DNA of 7,722 nt. Source: JBMNUL01 sp050946255. Lineage in GTDB: Bacteria; Actinomycetota; Coriobacteriia; Coriobacteriales; CADBOM01. This document shows positions 1 through 6,201 of this stretch, in pieces. Both the position numbers and the translations under genes were made by a program. The number at the start of each line of letters is the position of its first letter. Within the stretch, counting starts at the first letter, position 1. The notes below the pieces were generated by a model that saw nothing but the letters and a program-made list of their open reading frames with translations, had not been told where the DNA came from and made no database searches. Where the stretch lies: positions 1-7,722 of the forward strand of contig JBMNUL010000123.1 in the NCBI GenBank assembly GCA_050946255.1, read 5' to 3'.

Positions 1-558
1 TGCTCCAATTGGGTTGAAGTAGCGGAGCAGCACGACGTTCCACTCGGGATCGGACGCGCTCAGGTCCATGAGAATCTGCTCGATCATCCACTTTGTCCAC
101 CCGTAGGGGCTGGCCGGAGACTGGCGCTCCATCGTCTCCTTGTACGGAACCGGATTGTTGCCATAGACTGTGGCGGAGCTGGAGAAGACGATCGACTTCA
201 CCCCATGGTCGCGCATTGCCTCGCAGAGGACGATGGTGCCCGAGATGTTGTTGCCATAGTATTCGAGCGGCTTCTGAACCGACTCGCCTACAGCCTTGAG
301 ACCGGCGAAGTGGATGACGGCCTCGATATCGGGCTCGGCGTCGAACATCGCGTCAAGACCGGCGCGGTCGCGGATGTCGACGTTGTAGAACCTCGGCCGC
401 GTGCCGGTGATCTTCTCGATGCGGTTGAGCGGCTCCTCCTTGGAGTTGGAGAGGTTGTCGGCAACGACCACGTCATACCCCTGCTCGACGAGCTCCACGC
501 AAGTATGGCTGCCTATGAAGCCCGTGCCTCCGGTTACGAGAATCGTGCCCTTTCCCAT
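1..558 (-). CDS. galE: UDP-glucose 4-epimerase, N-terminal 186 residues (partial)
   Basis: This is a short-chain dehydrogenase/reductase-type epimerase that interconverts UDP-galactose and UDP-glucose in the cytoplasm (Leloir pathway, precursor supply for surface glycans). Seen in the translation: the NAD-binding Rossmann glycine motif TGGTGFIGSH at residues 9-18, DNLSNS at 34-39 after the second strand, HFAGLKAVGES at 83-93, FSSSATVYG at 125-133 with the catalytic Ser128, and the catalytic pair Y152-x3-K156 (YGWTK). The RYFNPIGA block at 179-186 is reached just as the window ends. About 330-340 residues are usual for the family, so the C-terminal substrate-binding part is missing because of the window edge, not because of damage. 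Two ATGs lie in tandem (561 and 558). I chose 558 because the GGAGG at 565-569 is 6 bases from it but only 3 from the upstream one. The gene is divergent from hydF. I see no confident promoter in the shared 200-base gap. The family is certain; close NAD-dependent sugar epimerases are the only realistic alternative. Confidence 0.94.
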   Translation of the reverse strand, partial: MGKGTILVTGGTGFIGSHTCVELVEQGYDVVVADNLSNSKEEPLNRIEKITGTRPRFYNVDIRDRAGLDAMFDAEPDIEAVIHFAGLKAVGESVQKPLEYYGNNISGTIVLCEAMRDHGVKSIVFSSSATVYGNNPVPYKETMERQSPASPYGWTKWMIEQILMDLSASDPEWNVVLLRYFNPIGA

Positions 559-564
559 CATGCT

Positions 565-569
565 CCTCC
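565..569 (-). promoter_or_regulatory. Ribosome binding site deciding the galE start
   Basis: On the minus strand the sequence reads GGAGGAGCATGATGGG. GGAGG lies 6 bases before the second ATG (558) and 3 bases before the first (561). The normal spacing favours the second, giving a protein that begins MGKGTILVTGG. Confidence 0.7.
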
Positions 570-760
570 ATTTCAGCTAGCGGAAAAATCGTTTTCACGT
601 TCTTAACACATTTTTAGTAGTCTAATGGAACATCGAGGGGATATCGCTTCGGTCTTGGCGAGAATCCGGATTATCACGGCGGATGCTCGCAAACTCCCCT
701 GAGCCCAAGGATAAAATCAATGGAGCGGTACGAGATACCTGAGAGATACGGTGATTTTAG

Positions 761-2017
761 ATGGTCGACGCAACTAGCGGATTGAACAGCACGCCGAAGG
801 GGATGCGCGTCCACATCGCGTTCTTCGGTCGCAGAAACGTTGGGAAGTCAAGCCTGATCAACGCTCTGACCAGACAGAACACAGCACTCGTGAGCGAGGT
901 AGCCGGGACAACCACAGACCCAGTGGAAAAGGCCATGGAGATGCTGCCCATCGGACCGGTGTTGATAATCGACACCGCCGGAATCGACGATGAGGGTGTT
1001 CTGGGAGAGGCAAGGGTCGAGCGCACGAGGGAAGTGCTGGACCGCACAGACGTGGCGGTGCTGGCCACCGACAATGGCACCTGGGGAGATTTCGAGCAGC
1101 AGATCAGCGCCGAGCTGGAGAACAAGAACATCCCCTATGTGGTGGCATTCACGAAAAGCGATTTGAGGTCAGATGCCGAGGCGGAAAATCCTTCTGTACC
1201 CGAAAGCGCTAGCGCCGTCGTCGACACCTCTTCTGAAAACCACAGCGGGATCCAGGAGCTGAAGGACGCAATCGTGGCCGCAGTTCCCGAAGAGCTCATA
1301 GAATCGAAGACGATCCTTTGCGACCTCATTCCAGGAGAAGGGCTAGCAGTGCTCGTTGTCCCGGTTGACAAGGAGGCGCCCAAGGGAAGGCTCATCCTCC
1401 CCCAGGTTCAGACGATCAGGGACCTCCTCGATGGTCATTGCAGCGCCCTTGTAGTCCAAGACACGGAGCTGGAGCACTCGCTCGGGCTCCTGCGCAATCC
1501 ACCCGACATCGTGGTGACCGATTCCCAGGCGTTCGCGAAAGTCTCCTCCGTGGTTCCGCAAAACGTTCCCCTGACTGGATTTTCGATTCTCATGGCTCGT
1601 TACAAGGGAGACCTCCCCGCCCTCGTGAGAGGCGCTGGAACGCTTGCGACCCTGCACGAGGGATCGAGGGTCCTGATTGCAGAGAGCTGCACGCACCATC
1701 CAATTTGCGATGACATCGGAACTGTCAAGATCCCGAGATTGCTGAGCAAGAAGGTCGGCAAGGGACTGATAATCGACCACTGCCAGGGTGGAGAGTTCCC
1801 AAAGGACCTCGGCGGCTACGACCTCGTGATCCACTGCGGCGGGTGCATGCTCAACCGAGCTGGGATGATGAGCAGGTTGGCCCGATGCCAGGAGGCCGGG
1901 GTGCCAGTTACCAACTACGGGATGGCGATAGCGCATACGTTGGGGATTCTGCCGAGAGCCCTCCAGCCGTTCCCCGGTGCAGTGGAGATCTACAACGAAT
2001 CGATGGCCGCGAAATAG
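761..2017 (+). CDS. hydF: [FeFe]-hydrogenase H-cluster maturation GTPase HydF
   Basis: HydF is the scaffold GTPase on which the diiron subcluster made by HydE and HydG is assembled and delivered to apo-[FeFe]-hydrogenase (HydA). Seen: an N-terminal Era/TrmE-like GTPase domain with G1 GRRNVGKSS at residues 23-31, a G2 threonine run at 50-52, G3 DTAG at 71-74, and TKSD at 131-134 in the G4 position, where NKxD is more usual. The C-terminal cluster-binding domain carries the HydF signature C310-x-H312, then 45 residues, then H358-C359-GG-C362, the ligand set of its [4Fe-4S] cluster. The length of 418 residues is normal for the family. I chose the start at 761 because family members begin with a short N-terminal tail containing a Thr-Pro pair just before the first strand (STPKGMRVHIAFFGRR here). 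GGTGAT at 750-755, matching the distal part of the anti-Shine-Dalgarno complement, is well spaced. Met15 (803) is a possible alternative start. hydE, hydG and hydA are not in the window. No convincing terminator follows; only a weak hairpin lacking a T-tract is visible near 2053-2071. Confidence 0.93.
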   Translation: MVDATSGLNSTPKGMRVHIAFFGRRNVGKSSLINALTRQNTALVSEVAGTTTDPVEKAMEMLPIGPVLIIDTAGIDDEGVLGEARVERTREVLDRTDVAVLATDNGTWGDFEQQISAELENKNIPYVVAFTKSDLRSDAEAENPSVPESASAVVDTSSENHSGIQELKDAIVAAVPEELIESKTILCDLIPGEGLAVLVVPVDKEAPKGRLILPQVQTIRDLLDGHCSALVVQDTELEHSLGLLRNPPDIVVTDSQAFAKVSSVVPQNVPLTGFSILMARYKGDLPALVRGAGTLATLHEGSRVLIAESCTHHPICDDIGTVKIPRLLSKKVGKGLIIDHCQGGEFPKDLGGYDLVIHCGGCMLNRAGMMSRLARCQEAGVPVTNYGMAIAHTLGILPRALQPFPGAVEIYNESMAAK

Positions 2018-2211
2018 CGTTCCCGAAGGCAGCGGCAAAGCGCGAGTAGCGACCTGCTTGCACGCAACAGGATTGGTTGAGAGCCCCTCCTGCATGCCTC
2101 TGACGCTTGCTTCCTGCGGGTCTTTAAGCGCACGGAGGGAACGAATCTCTAATGCCGCCGACCACGCCGCTGGGCGAGAATTTACCCTAATTTCGCCGCC
2201 GTATGAAATGA

Positions 2212-2221
2212 GTGTTATACT
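2212..2221 (+). promoter_or_regulatory. Extended -10 promoter for tRNA-Asn
   Basis: The -10 box TATACT (2216-2221, five of six to consensus) is preceded by TGT at 2213-2215, an extended -10 TGn motif. The -35 region at the right distance (about 2192-2197, TTCGCC) is poor, so the extended -10 would carry recognition. Transcription would start near 2228, giving a precursor leader of roughly 9 bases before the mature tRNA at 2237. Confidence 0.6.
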
Positions 2222-2236
2222 TTCACATGCGCCAAT

Positions 2237-2312
2237 TCTCCGGTAGCTCAATTGGCAGAGCAATCGGCTGTTAACCGATGGGTTGTAGGTTCGAGTCCTA
2301 CCCGGAGAGCCA
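2237..2312 (+). tRNA. tRNA-Asn (anticodon GUU), CCA encoded
   Basis: A complete cloverleaf can be drawn. The acceptor stem TCTCCGG (2237-2243) pairs perfectly with CCGGAGA (2302-2308). The D stem GCTC/GAGC encloses the loop AATTGGCA. The anticodon stem ATCGG/CCGAT encloses CTGTTAA, with GTT at 2270-2272. There is a 5-base variable loop, a T stem GTAGG/CCTAC with loop TTCGAGT, discriminator G2309 and a genomically encoded CCA (2310-2312). The total is 76 bases with no intron and no mismatched stem. GUU reads both Asn codons (AAU/AAC), so one isoacceptor suffices. The gene appears monocistronic: its own extended -10 promoter lies just upstream and an intrinsic terminator begins 13 bases after the CCA. 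Confidence 0.97.
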
Positions 2313-2325
2313 GCTTGTTCTCATC

Positions 2326-2356
2326 CCCGCAGCAAAACGGCTGCGGGTTTTCTTTT
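2326..2356 (+). terminator. Intrinsic terminator of the tRNA-Asn gene
   Basis: A perfect 8-bp stem CCCGCAGC (2326-2333) / GCTGCGGG (2340-2347) with loop AAAACG is followed directly by TTTTCTTTT on the plus strand. It is unidirectional: on the minus strand no T-tract follows the stem. Confidence 0.9.
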
Positions 2357-2375
2357 ATATGCTGAAAGCGCCATG

Positions 2376-2407
2376 AAAAACGGCTGCCGGGCTCTCCCCG
2401 GCAGCCG
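2376..2407 (-). terminator. Intrinsic terminator of rpoD
   Basis: A perfect 11-bp GC-rich stem, CGGCTGCCGGG (2381-2391) with CCCGGCAGCCG (2397-2407), and a 5-base loop lie 27 bases past the rpoD stop codon. On the minus strand the stem is followed by TTTTTC (2380-2375), the polarity expected for rpoD. It lies head-to-head with the tRNA-Asn terminator 20 bases away. Confidence 0.85.
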
Positions 2408-2434
2408 AACCTTCTCCACGATTTGGGATAATGG

Positions 2435-3793
2435 CTAATCCTCCAGATAGTCCTTGAGCTTGGAAGACCTTGAAGGATGGCGCAGCTTGGCAAGGGTCTT
2501 GGACTCTATCTGGCGCACCCTTTCCCTCGTGACACCAAATTCCTTGCCGACCTCCTCGAGCGTACGGGGATGCCCGTCCAGCAAACCGAACCTCAGCTCG
2601 ATTACCTTGCGCTCACGGTCAGAGAGCTCGTCGAGCACTTGCCCTAGCTGCTCCTGCAGCATCGAGAAGCTTGCAGCGTCGGGAGGCGCAACTGCCGCCT
2701 GGTCCTCCACGAAGTCGCCCAGCTGGCTGTCCTCCTCTTCTCCAATGGGAGTCTCGAGCGAAACGGGCTCCTGGGAAATCTTCTGAATCTCCCTCACGCG
2801 CTCTGGCGACATATCCATCTTCTCGCCGATCTCCTCGGAAGTCGGTTCGCGCCCAAGCTCCTGGAGCAGCTGACGTTGAATGCGCACGAGCTTGTTGATT
2901 GTCTCGACCATGTGAACTGGAATCCTGATGGTGCGGGCCTGGTCGGCGATTGCGCGGGTTATGGCCTGCCTGATCCACCAAGTCGCGTAAGTGGAAAACT
3001 TGAATCCCTTCGTGTAGTCGAATTTCTCAACTGCGCGAATTAGCCCGAGATTGCCCTCCTGAATGAGGTCGAGGAACGGGAGGCCACGTCCAACGTAGCG
3101 CTTTGCAATGGATACGACCAGCCTCAGATTGGCTTCGATGAGCTGCTGCTTGGCATCGAGTCCCACCTGCTCGACCCTCGTGAGATGGCGCTTCTTCCTG
3201 CGATCTAGTTCAACGCCGTTCTCCTCGGCTTCCTCGAGCTGCTTGGTGGCCGCATTCCCGGCCTCGATCTTCATGGCGAGGTCGATCTCCTCTGATGCGG
3301 ACAGCAGCGAGACCCTTCCAATCTCCTTCAGATACATCCTCACAGGATCTCCGGTGAGAGATGCGATCGACGGGTCGCTTTCTCTGGTGTTGCCACTGCG
3401 GCGGCGCTTGGACTTCGGCGCCTCCGGCATGATGATATCGACCTTCTCTGCCTCGGCCGCATCTTCATCGATGTTCTCTTCGTCGTCATCGGCACCGTCA
3501 TCGACGATGTCCACACTGGTGAGAGCGTCGTCTGTGATGTCCGCCTCGCTGATCTCGATATCCTCATCGACATCGGGATCGTCGTCCTCGATAACCTCGA
3601 ACCCCTCATCCGAAAGATATTTTTTCACTGATTTGTATTGCGTATCGTCTAGTGTGAGATTGTTGAAGACCTCATTGATGTCTTCCGTGGAGACCTTTTT
3701 GTCGTTCTCCTTGCCTATAGCTACGAGTTCCTTTATCTCCTTTTCGTACATATCGAGTTCTGCTGGAATTTGATTGGATGCCTCAGTTGCCAT
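2435..3793 (-). CDS. rpoD: Primary (housekeeping) sigma factor RpoD/SigA
   Basis: This group 1 sigma-70 factor directs RNA polymerase to -35/-10 promoters of housekeeping genes. Domains seen: region 1.1-like N-terminus (about 12-66), a strongly acidic low-complexity segment (about 68-117) followed by a basic patch KSKRRR (127-132), region 1.2 from DPVRMYLKEIGR (149-160), a modest non-conserved insert (about 181-210), and the highly conserved region 2 at 215-290, which includes LDLIQEGNLGLIRAVEKFDY and FSTYATWWIRQA. Region 3 starts at IPVHMVETINKL (291-302). Region 4 has TLEEVGKEFGVTRERVRQIE (411-430), the -35-binding helix-turn-helix, then LRHPSRS. Presence of region 1.1 and the full region 2-4 set marks it as the primary sigma factor, not an alternative one. 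The length of 452 is between the short firmicute form (~370) and longer actinobacterial forms. The start ATG at 3793 has GAGG (3800-3803) six bases upstream. dnaG is upstream in the same direction, the conserved replication/transcription pairing. A dedicated promoter and a terminator bracket it. Confidence 0.97.
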   Translation of the reverse strand: MATEASNQIPAELDMYEKEIKELVAIGKENDKKVSTEDINEVFNNLTLDDTQYKSVKKYLSDEGFEVIEDDDPDVDEDIEISEADITDDALTSVDIVDDGADDDEENIDEDAAEAEKVDIIMPEAPKSKRRRSGNTRESDPSIASLTGDPVRMYLKEIGRVSLLSASEEIDLAMKIEAGNAATKQLEEAEENGVELDRRKKRHLTRVEQVGLDAKQQLIEANLRLVVSIAKRYVGRGLPFLDLIQEGNLGLIRAVEKFDYTKGFKFSTYATWWIRQAITRAIADQARTIRIPVHMVETINKLVRIQRQLLQELGREPTSEEIGEKMDMSPERVREIQKISQEPVSLETPIGEEEDSQLGDFVEDQAAVAPPDAASFSMLQEQLGQVLDELSDRERKVIELRFGLLDGHPRTLEEVGKEFGVTRERVRQIESKTLAKLRHPSRSSKLKDYLED

Positions 3794-3838
3794 TTGCTTC
3801 CTCTCACTGATTTGAAAACACTAGCAATCGAACTTTAA

Positions 3839-3867
3839 CTTATACTCCATTTTTTTAGATTAGGCAA
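3839..3867 (-). promoter_or_regulatory. Sigma-70 promoter of rpoD
   Basis: On the minus strand, -35 TTGCCT (3867-3862, four of six) and -10 TATAAG (3844-3839, five of six) are separated by exactly 17 bases that include an A7 tract. Transcription would start near 3832, leaving a 5' leader of about 40 bases to the ATG at 3793. It probably lets the primary sigma factor be expressed, and autoregulated, independently of dnaG. Confidence 0.7.
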
Positions 3868-3884
3868 ATTTTTATTTTATCTCG

Positions 3885-3911
3885 GTGAAAGCCAATTGTC
3901 TCCCCTTTCAC
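3885..3911. repeat. Inverted repeat upstream of the rpoD promoter
   Basis: Perfect 7-bp arms GTGAAAG (3885-3891) and CTTTCAC (3905-3911) flank 13 bases that contain the palindrome CAATTG (3893-3898). It sits between the 25-bp repeat array and the rpoD -35 box, 17 bases upstream of the latter in rpoD orientation. It could be a dyad operator or, if transcribed from dnaG, a hairpin. There is no T-tract in the rpoD direction directly after the arm, so it is not an obvious terminator. Confidence 0.45.
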
Positions 3912-3919
3912 AAAATGAA

Positions 3920-4044
3920 AATCACACCGGAGCGCCACGCGAGTAATCACATATAAGCCTCTCCCGAGTAATCACACCGAAGCGCCACACGAGAATTCGC
4001 ACCTGAGCTACACACGAGAATTCGCACCGGAGTTCCTCTCGAGA
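3920..4044. repeat. Five 25-bp imperfect tandem repeats in the dnaG-rpoD gap
   Basis: Five contiguous units of exactly 25 bases occupy 3920-3944, 3945-3969, 3970-3994, 3995-4019 and 4020-4044. Aligned by eye, 13 of 25 columns are invariant: A1, T3, C4, C6, A7, A12, G13, C17, C19, C21, G22, A23, G24. The strongest conservation spans each unit junction, CGAG[T/A]A[A/T]TC[A/G]CA, and the middle 13 bases vary more. Unit 2 is the most divergent. A degraded sixth unit (ATTCTCACC at 4051-4059) follows a 6-base insertion. Since 25 is not a multiple of three, the array does not encode a repeated peptide. It lies within 404 bases that otherwise hold the rpoD promoter, an inverted repeat (3885-3911) and, at 4045-4197, nothing I recognise beyond the degraded sixth unit and weak hairpins. 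I cannot name the family. Possible roles are binding sites, an RNA element in dnaG-rpoD readthrough transcripts, or a neutral minisatellite. Confidence 0.85.
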
Positions 4045-4197
4045 TTGTGAATTCTCACCCTGAAATCCATGCTTTGGTGAACAATTCGAACGTCCCCTTG
4101 GTTTTCCCGCCCGGTAGATGGGGAGTTCATGATTTTTAGAGCGCTCTCCGCAGATACCTGCCATGGAGTCTGGAGCCTTGACCTCCAAAACCCACCG

Positions 4198-6117
4198 TCA
4201 CTGTTTTCGCAGCTCGCTCAGCTTCTTCTGCATCTCGGAAATCTGGACGAACATGTCCTTGGCCTGCTCCTGCGAAATCCCCTCGTCGTACTTGACCTTC
4301 CGCTCCAGATCCGAGATCTTGTCGGACAGCTCGGCCTTGTCCCTTTCCTTTAGCATGACCTTGACCATGGACTCGGCCTCGGCAGGCGTCTTGAAAGGAG
4401 GAATTTCGAGAATCCAAATCGGCTCCGACTCTGGGCAATCGCGCATGCAGGCGGCGACCATGTCAGAAGGAGATGTGTCCGGCCCGCAATCCAGCATGAT
4501 TTTCATGACCTTGGCAAACACCTCGTTGGACCACTCTCTTTCCTTCATGGCCTGAGATATCCTGGTGCGAACTCCAGGAATAGTCGCATAGGCGCACAGC
4601 AGCTGTGCCTCCCAGCGGCCCACGCCTTCCCTTGGAATGGAGACCGTGGCGGGATTTGCCTCTTGCAATCCCCCCTGTTGGCTTCCAGCACCCCCATTTC
4701 CGGGACCCCCATACAACGTGCCCTGAGGGTCACTCCCAGATGAAGGATCTGTTTCGTTTTGAAAGCCATAATCGCCATCATCCCGCGCATCTGAGTACAC
4801 GCGTGGAACCGGCGCATTGTCGAGCTCTCTTCTCACCCTCGGGAATTCGATCTTGAAGATGTCGGAGATGTAGTTCACATATTCGTCGGAGAGTATAGAA
4901 TCCCTGACCGGAACCAGCGGCTCGAGAACCTTCGGGAGGGCCAACGCCCTATTCTCCGGCGTCGAAAGGTCGAAAGAGGCGACCTTGCGGTCTATCACGT
5001 ACTTGAGGAGTGGAACTGCAGCATCTAGCACCTTCTGCATTCCGTCACTCCCCTCGGATGCGATGTACTCCGCAGGATCCATGTTGTTCGGGATGGTGCC
5101 AACGCTCAGGGTGACCTGACGTCCACCCGACTCCGGCGCAACCGATGTGGTGATGAGGTCCGCCGCGCGATCCGCCGCGTGCTGTCCTGCCGCATCGCCA
5201 TCGAAAAGGTAGATGACGTTGGCGGAGAACCTCGTGAGCAACTTGACGTGTTGCGGGGTCAAAGCCGTTCCAAGAGTTGCCACCGTGTTTTCGAAACCTG
5301 CCCCGTGCATGGCGATCACATCGGTATACCCCTCCACCACAATGGAAGTGTCATTGTTCACTATCGCGGATTTCGCGAAGTCGATTCCAAAGAGGTTGTT
5401 CCGCTTTGAGAAGAGCGGGCAATTGGAGGTGTTTATGTACTTGGGCTCTCCCTGCCCGATAACCCTGCCTCCAAAGGCGATGGTCCTCCCCTGCAGGTCT
5501 CTGATCGGAAACATCACCCTGTTGTAGAACCTGTCCCTGGCCGTGCCCCTGTCCGTGACAAGCGCGACGTTGGCATCCACCATCTCCTTTGTGGTGAATC
5601 CCTTCGATTTGAGATATCTCACTAGGGAGTTCCCGCCCGGGGCATAGCCGAGGTTCCACTTCTTCGGAATCTGCCCGCCGAGCCCGCGCTTGGACAGGTA
5701 TGACCTGGCTTTGTCGCACTCCGACGACTTGCCCCGCATAAGCTGCAGGTGATAGAAGCTTGCCGTCTCCTCGCAGACTGCAAACAGGCGGGCACGATAA
5801 CCGGATGGCATCCCGCCTCTCTCTTCCTTTATCGTGATCCCAGCTTTGTCCGCTAGAAACCTCACGGCCTCCGGGAAGTCGAACTGCTCCTTTTGCATGA
5901 GGAACTTGAATACGTCCCCACCTTGACCGCAGCCGAAGCAATGCCATGTCTGGGTCTGCCCGCTCACCTTGAAAGACGGAGTCTTCTCGTTGTGGAAGGG
6001 GCAGCATCCCCAGTAATCCCTGCCGCGACGCTTCAGCTGAACGTATTCGGAGACGACTGATACGATGTCGGTGGCCTCTCGCACGCGCGCTATGTCATCA
6101 TCTGAGATAAGTGGCAT
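4198..6117 (-). CDS. dnaG: DNA primase DnaG
   Basis: DnaG synthesises the RNA primers that start Okazaki fragments, acting with the replicative helicase DnaB/DnaC. Seen: the N-terminal CHC2 zinc-binding domain with ligands C39, H42, C60 and C63 (CCPFH then WHCFGCGQGGDV); the basic RNA-polymerase domain with NRVMFPIRD (199-207) and the family signature FGIDFAKSAI (243-252); and the TOPRIM fold with catalytic EGYTD (262-266, Glu262) and YLFDGDAAG (303-311, Asp306/Asp308). A low-complexity Gly/Ser/Asp/Gln-rich linker (about 440-492) leads to a helical C-terminal domain (about 497-639), in the position of the helicase-binding domain and ending in a charged coiled-coil-like helix (about 588-638). 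The length of 639 is normal. The start ATG at 6117 has GGGAGG (6123-6128) five bases upstream. dnaG lies upstream of rpoD in the same direction across a 404-base gap. I see no convincing terminator between them, so readthrough is likely in addition to the separate rpoD promoter. Confidence 0.97.
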   Translation of the reverse strand: MPLISDDDIARVREATDIVSVVSEYVQLKRRGRDYWGCCPFHNEKTPSFKVSGQTQTWHCFGCGQGGDVFKFLMQKEQFDFPEAVRFLADKAGITIKEERGGMPSGYRARLFAVCEETASFYHLQLMRGKSSECDKARSYLSKRGLGGQIPKKWNLGYAPGGNSLVRYLKSKGFTTKEMVDANVALVTDRGTARDRFYNRVMFPIRDLQGRTIAFGGRVIGQGEPKYINTSNCPLFSKRNNLFGIDFAKSAIVNNDTSIVVEGYTDVIAMHGAGFENTVATLGTALTPQHVKLLTRFSANVIYLFDGDAAGQHAADRAADLITTSVAPESGGRQVTLSVGTIPNNMDPAEYIASEGSDGMQKVLDAAVPLLKYVIDRKVASFDLSTPENRALALPKVLEPLVPVRDSILSDEYVNYISDIFKIEFPRVRRELDNAPVPRVYSDARDDGDYGFQNETDPSSGSDPQGTLYGGPGNGGAGSQQGGLQEANPATVSIPREGVGRWEAQLLCAYATIPGVRTRISQAMKEREWSNEVFAKVMKIMLDCGPDTSPSDMVAACMRDCPESEPIWILEIPPFKTPAEAESMVKVMLKERDKAELSDKISDLERKVKYDEGISQEQAKDMFVQISEMQKKLSELRKQ

Positions 6118-6158
6118 GTGGGCCTCCCTCCATCTATCGTTTTCCCACGTCGGTATTC

Positions 6159-6189
6159 GTTATAAAAGATATCACGGACTGCATGTCCA
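6159..6189 (-). promoter_or_regulatory. Possible dnaG promoter
   Basis: On the minus strand, -35 TGGACA (6189-6184, five of six) and -10 TATAAC (6164-6159, five of six) are separated by 19 bases, longer than the 17 optimum. It is the best candidate in the 155-base hppA-dnaG gap, downstream of the hppA terminator hairpin and about 41 bases before the dnaG start. Confidence 0.4.
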
Positions 6190-6201
6190 ATATGACGAGA
6201 A

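Noticed and set aside
205..606. A 133-codon plus-strand open frame opposite galE
   Set aside because: It is antisense to a clear GalE reading frame whose motifs are all in place, and it has no supported function.
562..760. Promoters for galE and hydF in the divergent gap
   Set aside because: Isolated -10-like words exist on the plus strand (TCTAAT near 632, TAAAAT at 712-717), but none has a credible -35 at proper spacing. I could not support a specific call.
2053..2071. Hairpin CCTG-c-TTG-cacg-CAA-CAGG after hydF as a terminator
   Set aside because: Only 7 base pairs with a bulge, and no T-tract follows it.
1343..2263. A 306-codon minus-strand open frame opposite hydF that runs into the tRNA
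   Set aside because: No recognisable motif. It overlaps both the hydF coding sequence and the tRNA-Asn gene in antisense.
3920..4044. CRISPR array
   Set aside because: The conserved core is only about 12 bp with 13-bp intervening segments that are themselves similar to each other. Real spacers are longer and unrelated, and no cas gene is present.
4138..4147. Palindrome AGAGCGCTCT as a dnaG terminator
   Set aside because: A perfect palindrome has no loop, so it cannot form a normal terminator hairpin, and the minus-strand sequence after it, AAAAATC, is not a T-tract.
3922..4188. An 88-codon minus-strand open frame (TTG start) in the dnaG-rpoD gap
   Set aside because: It runs through the 25-bp repeats, whose length is not a codon multiple. 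The repeats therefore give no repeated peptide, as expected of non-coding DNA. The start is TTG without a well-spaced ribosome site, and the protein has no recognisable features.
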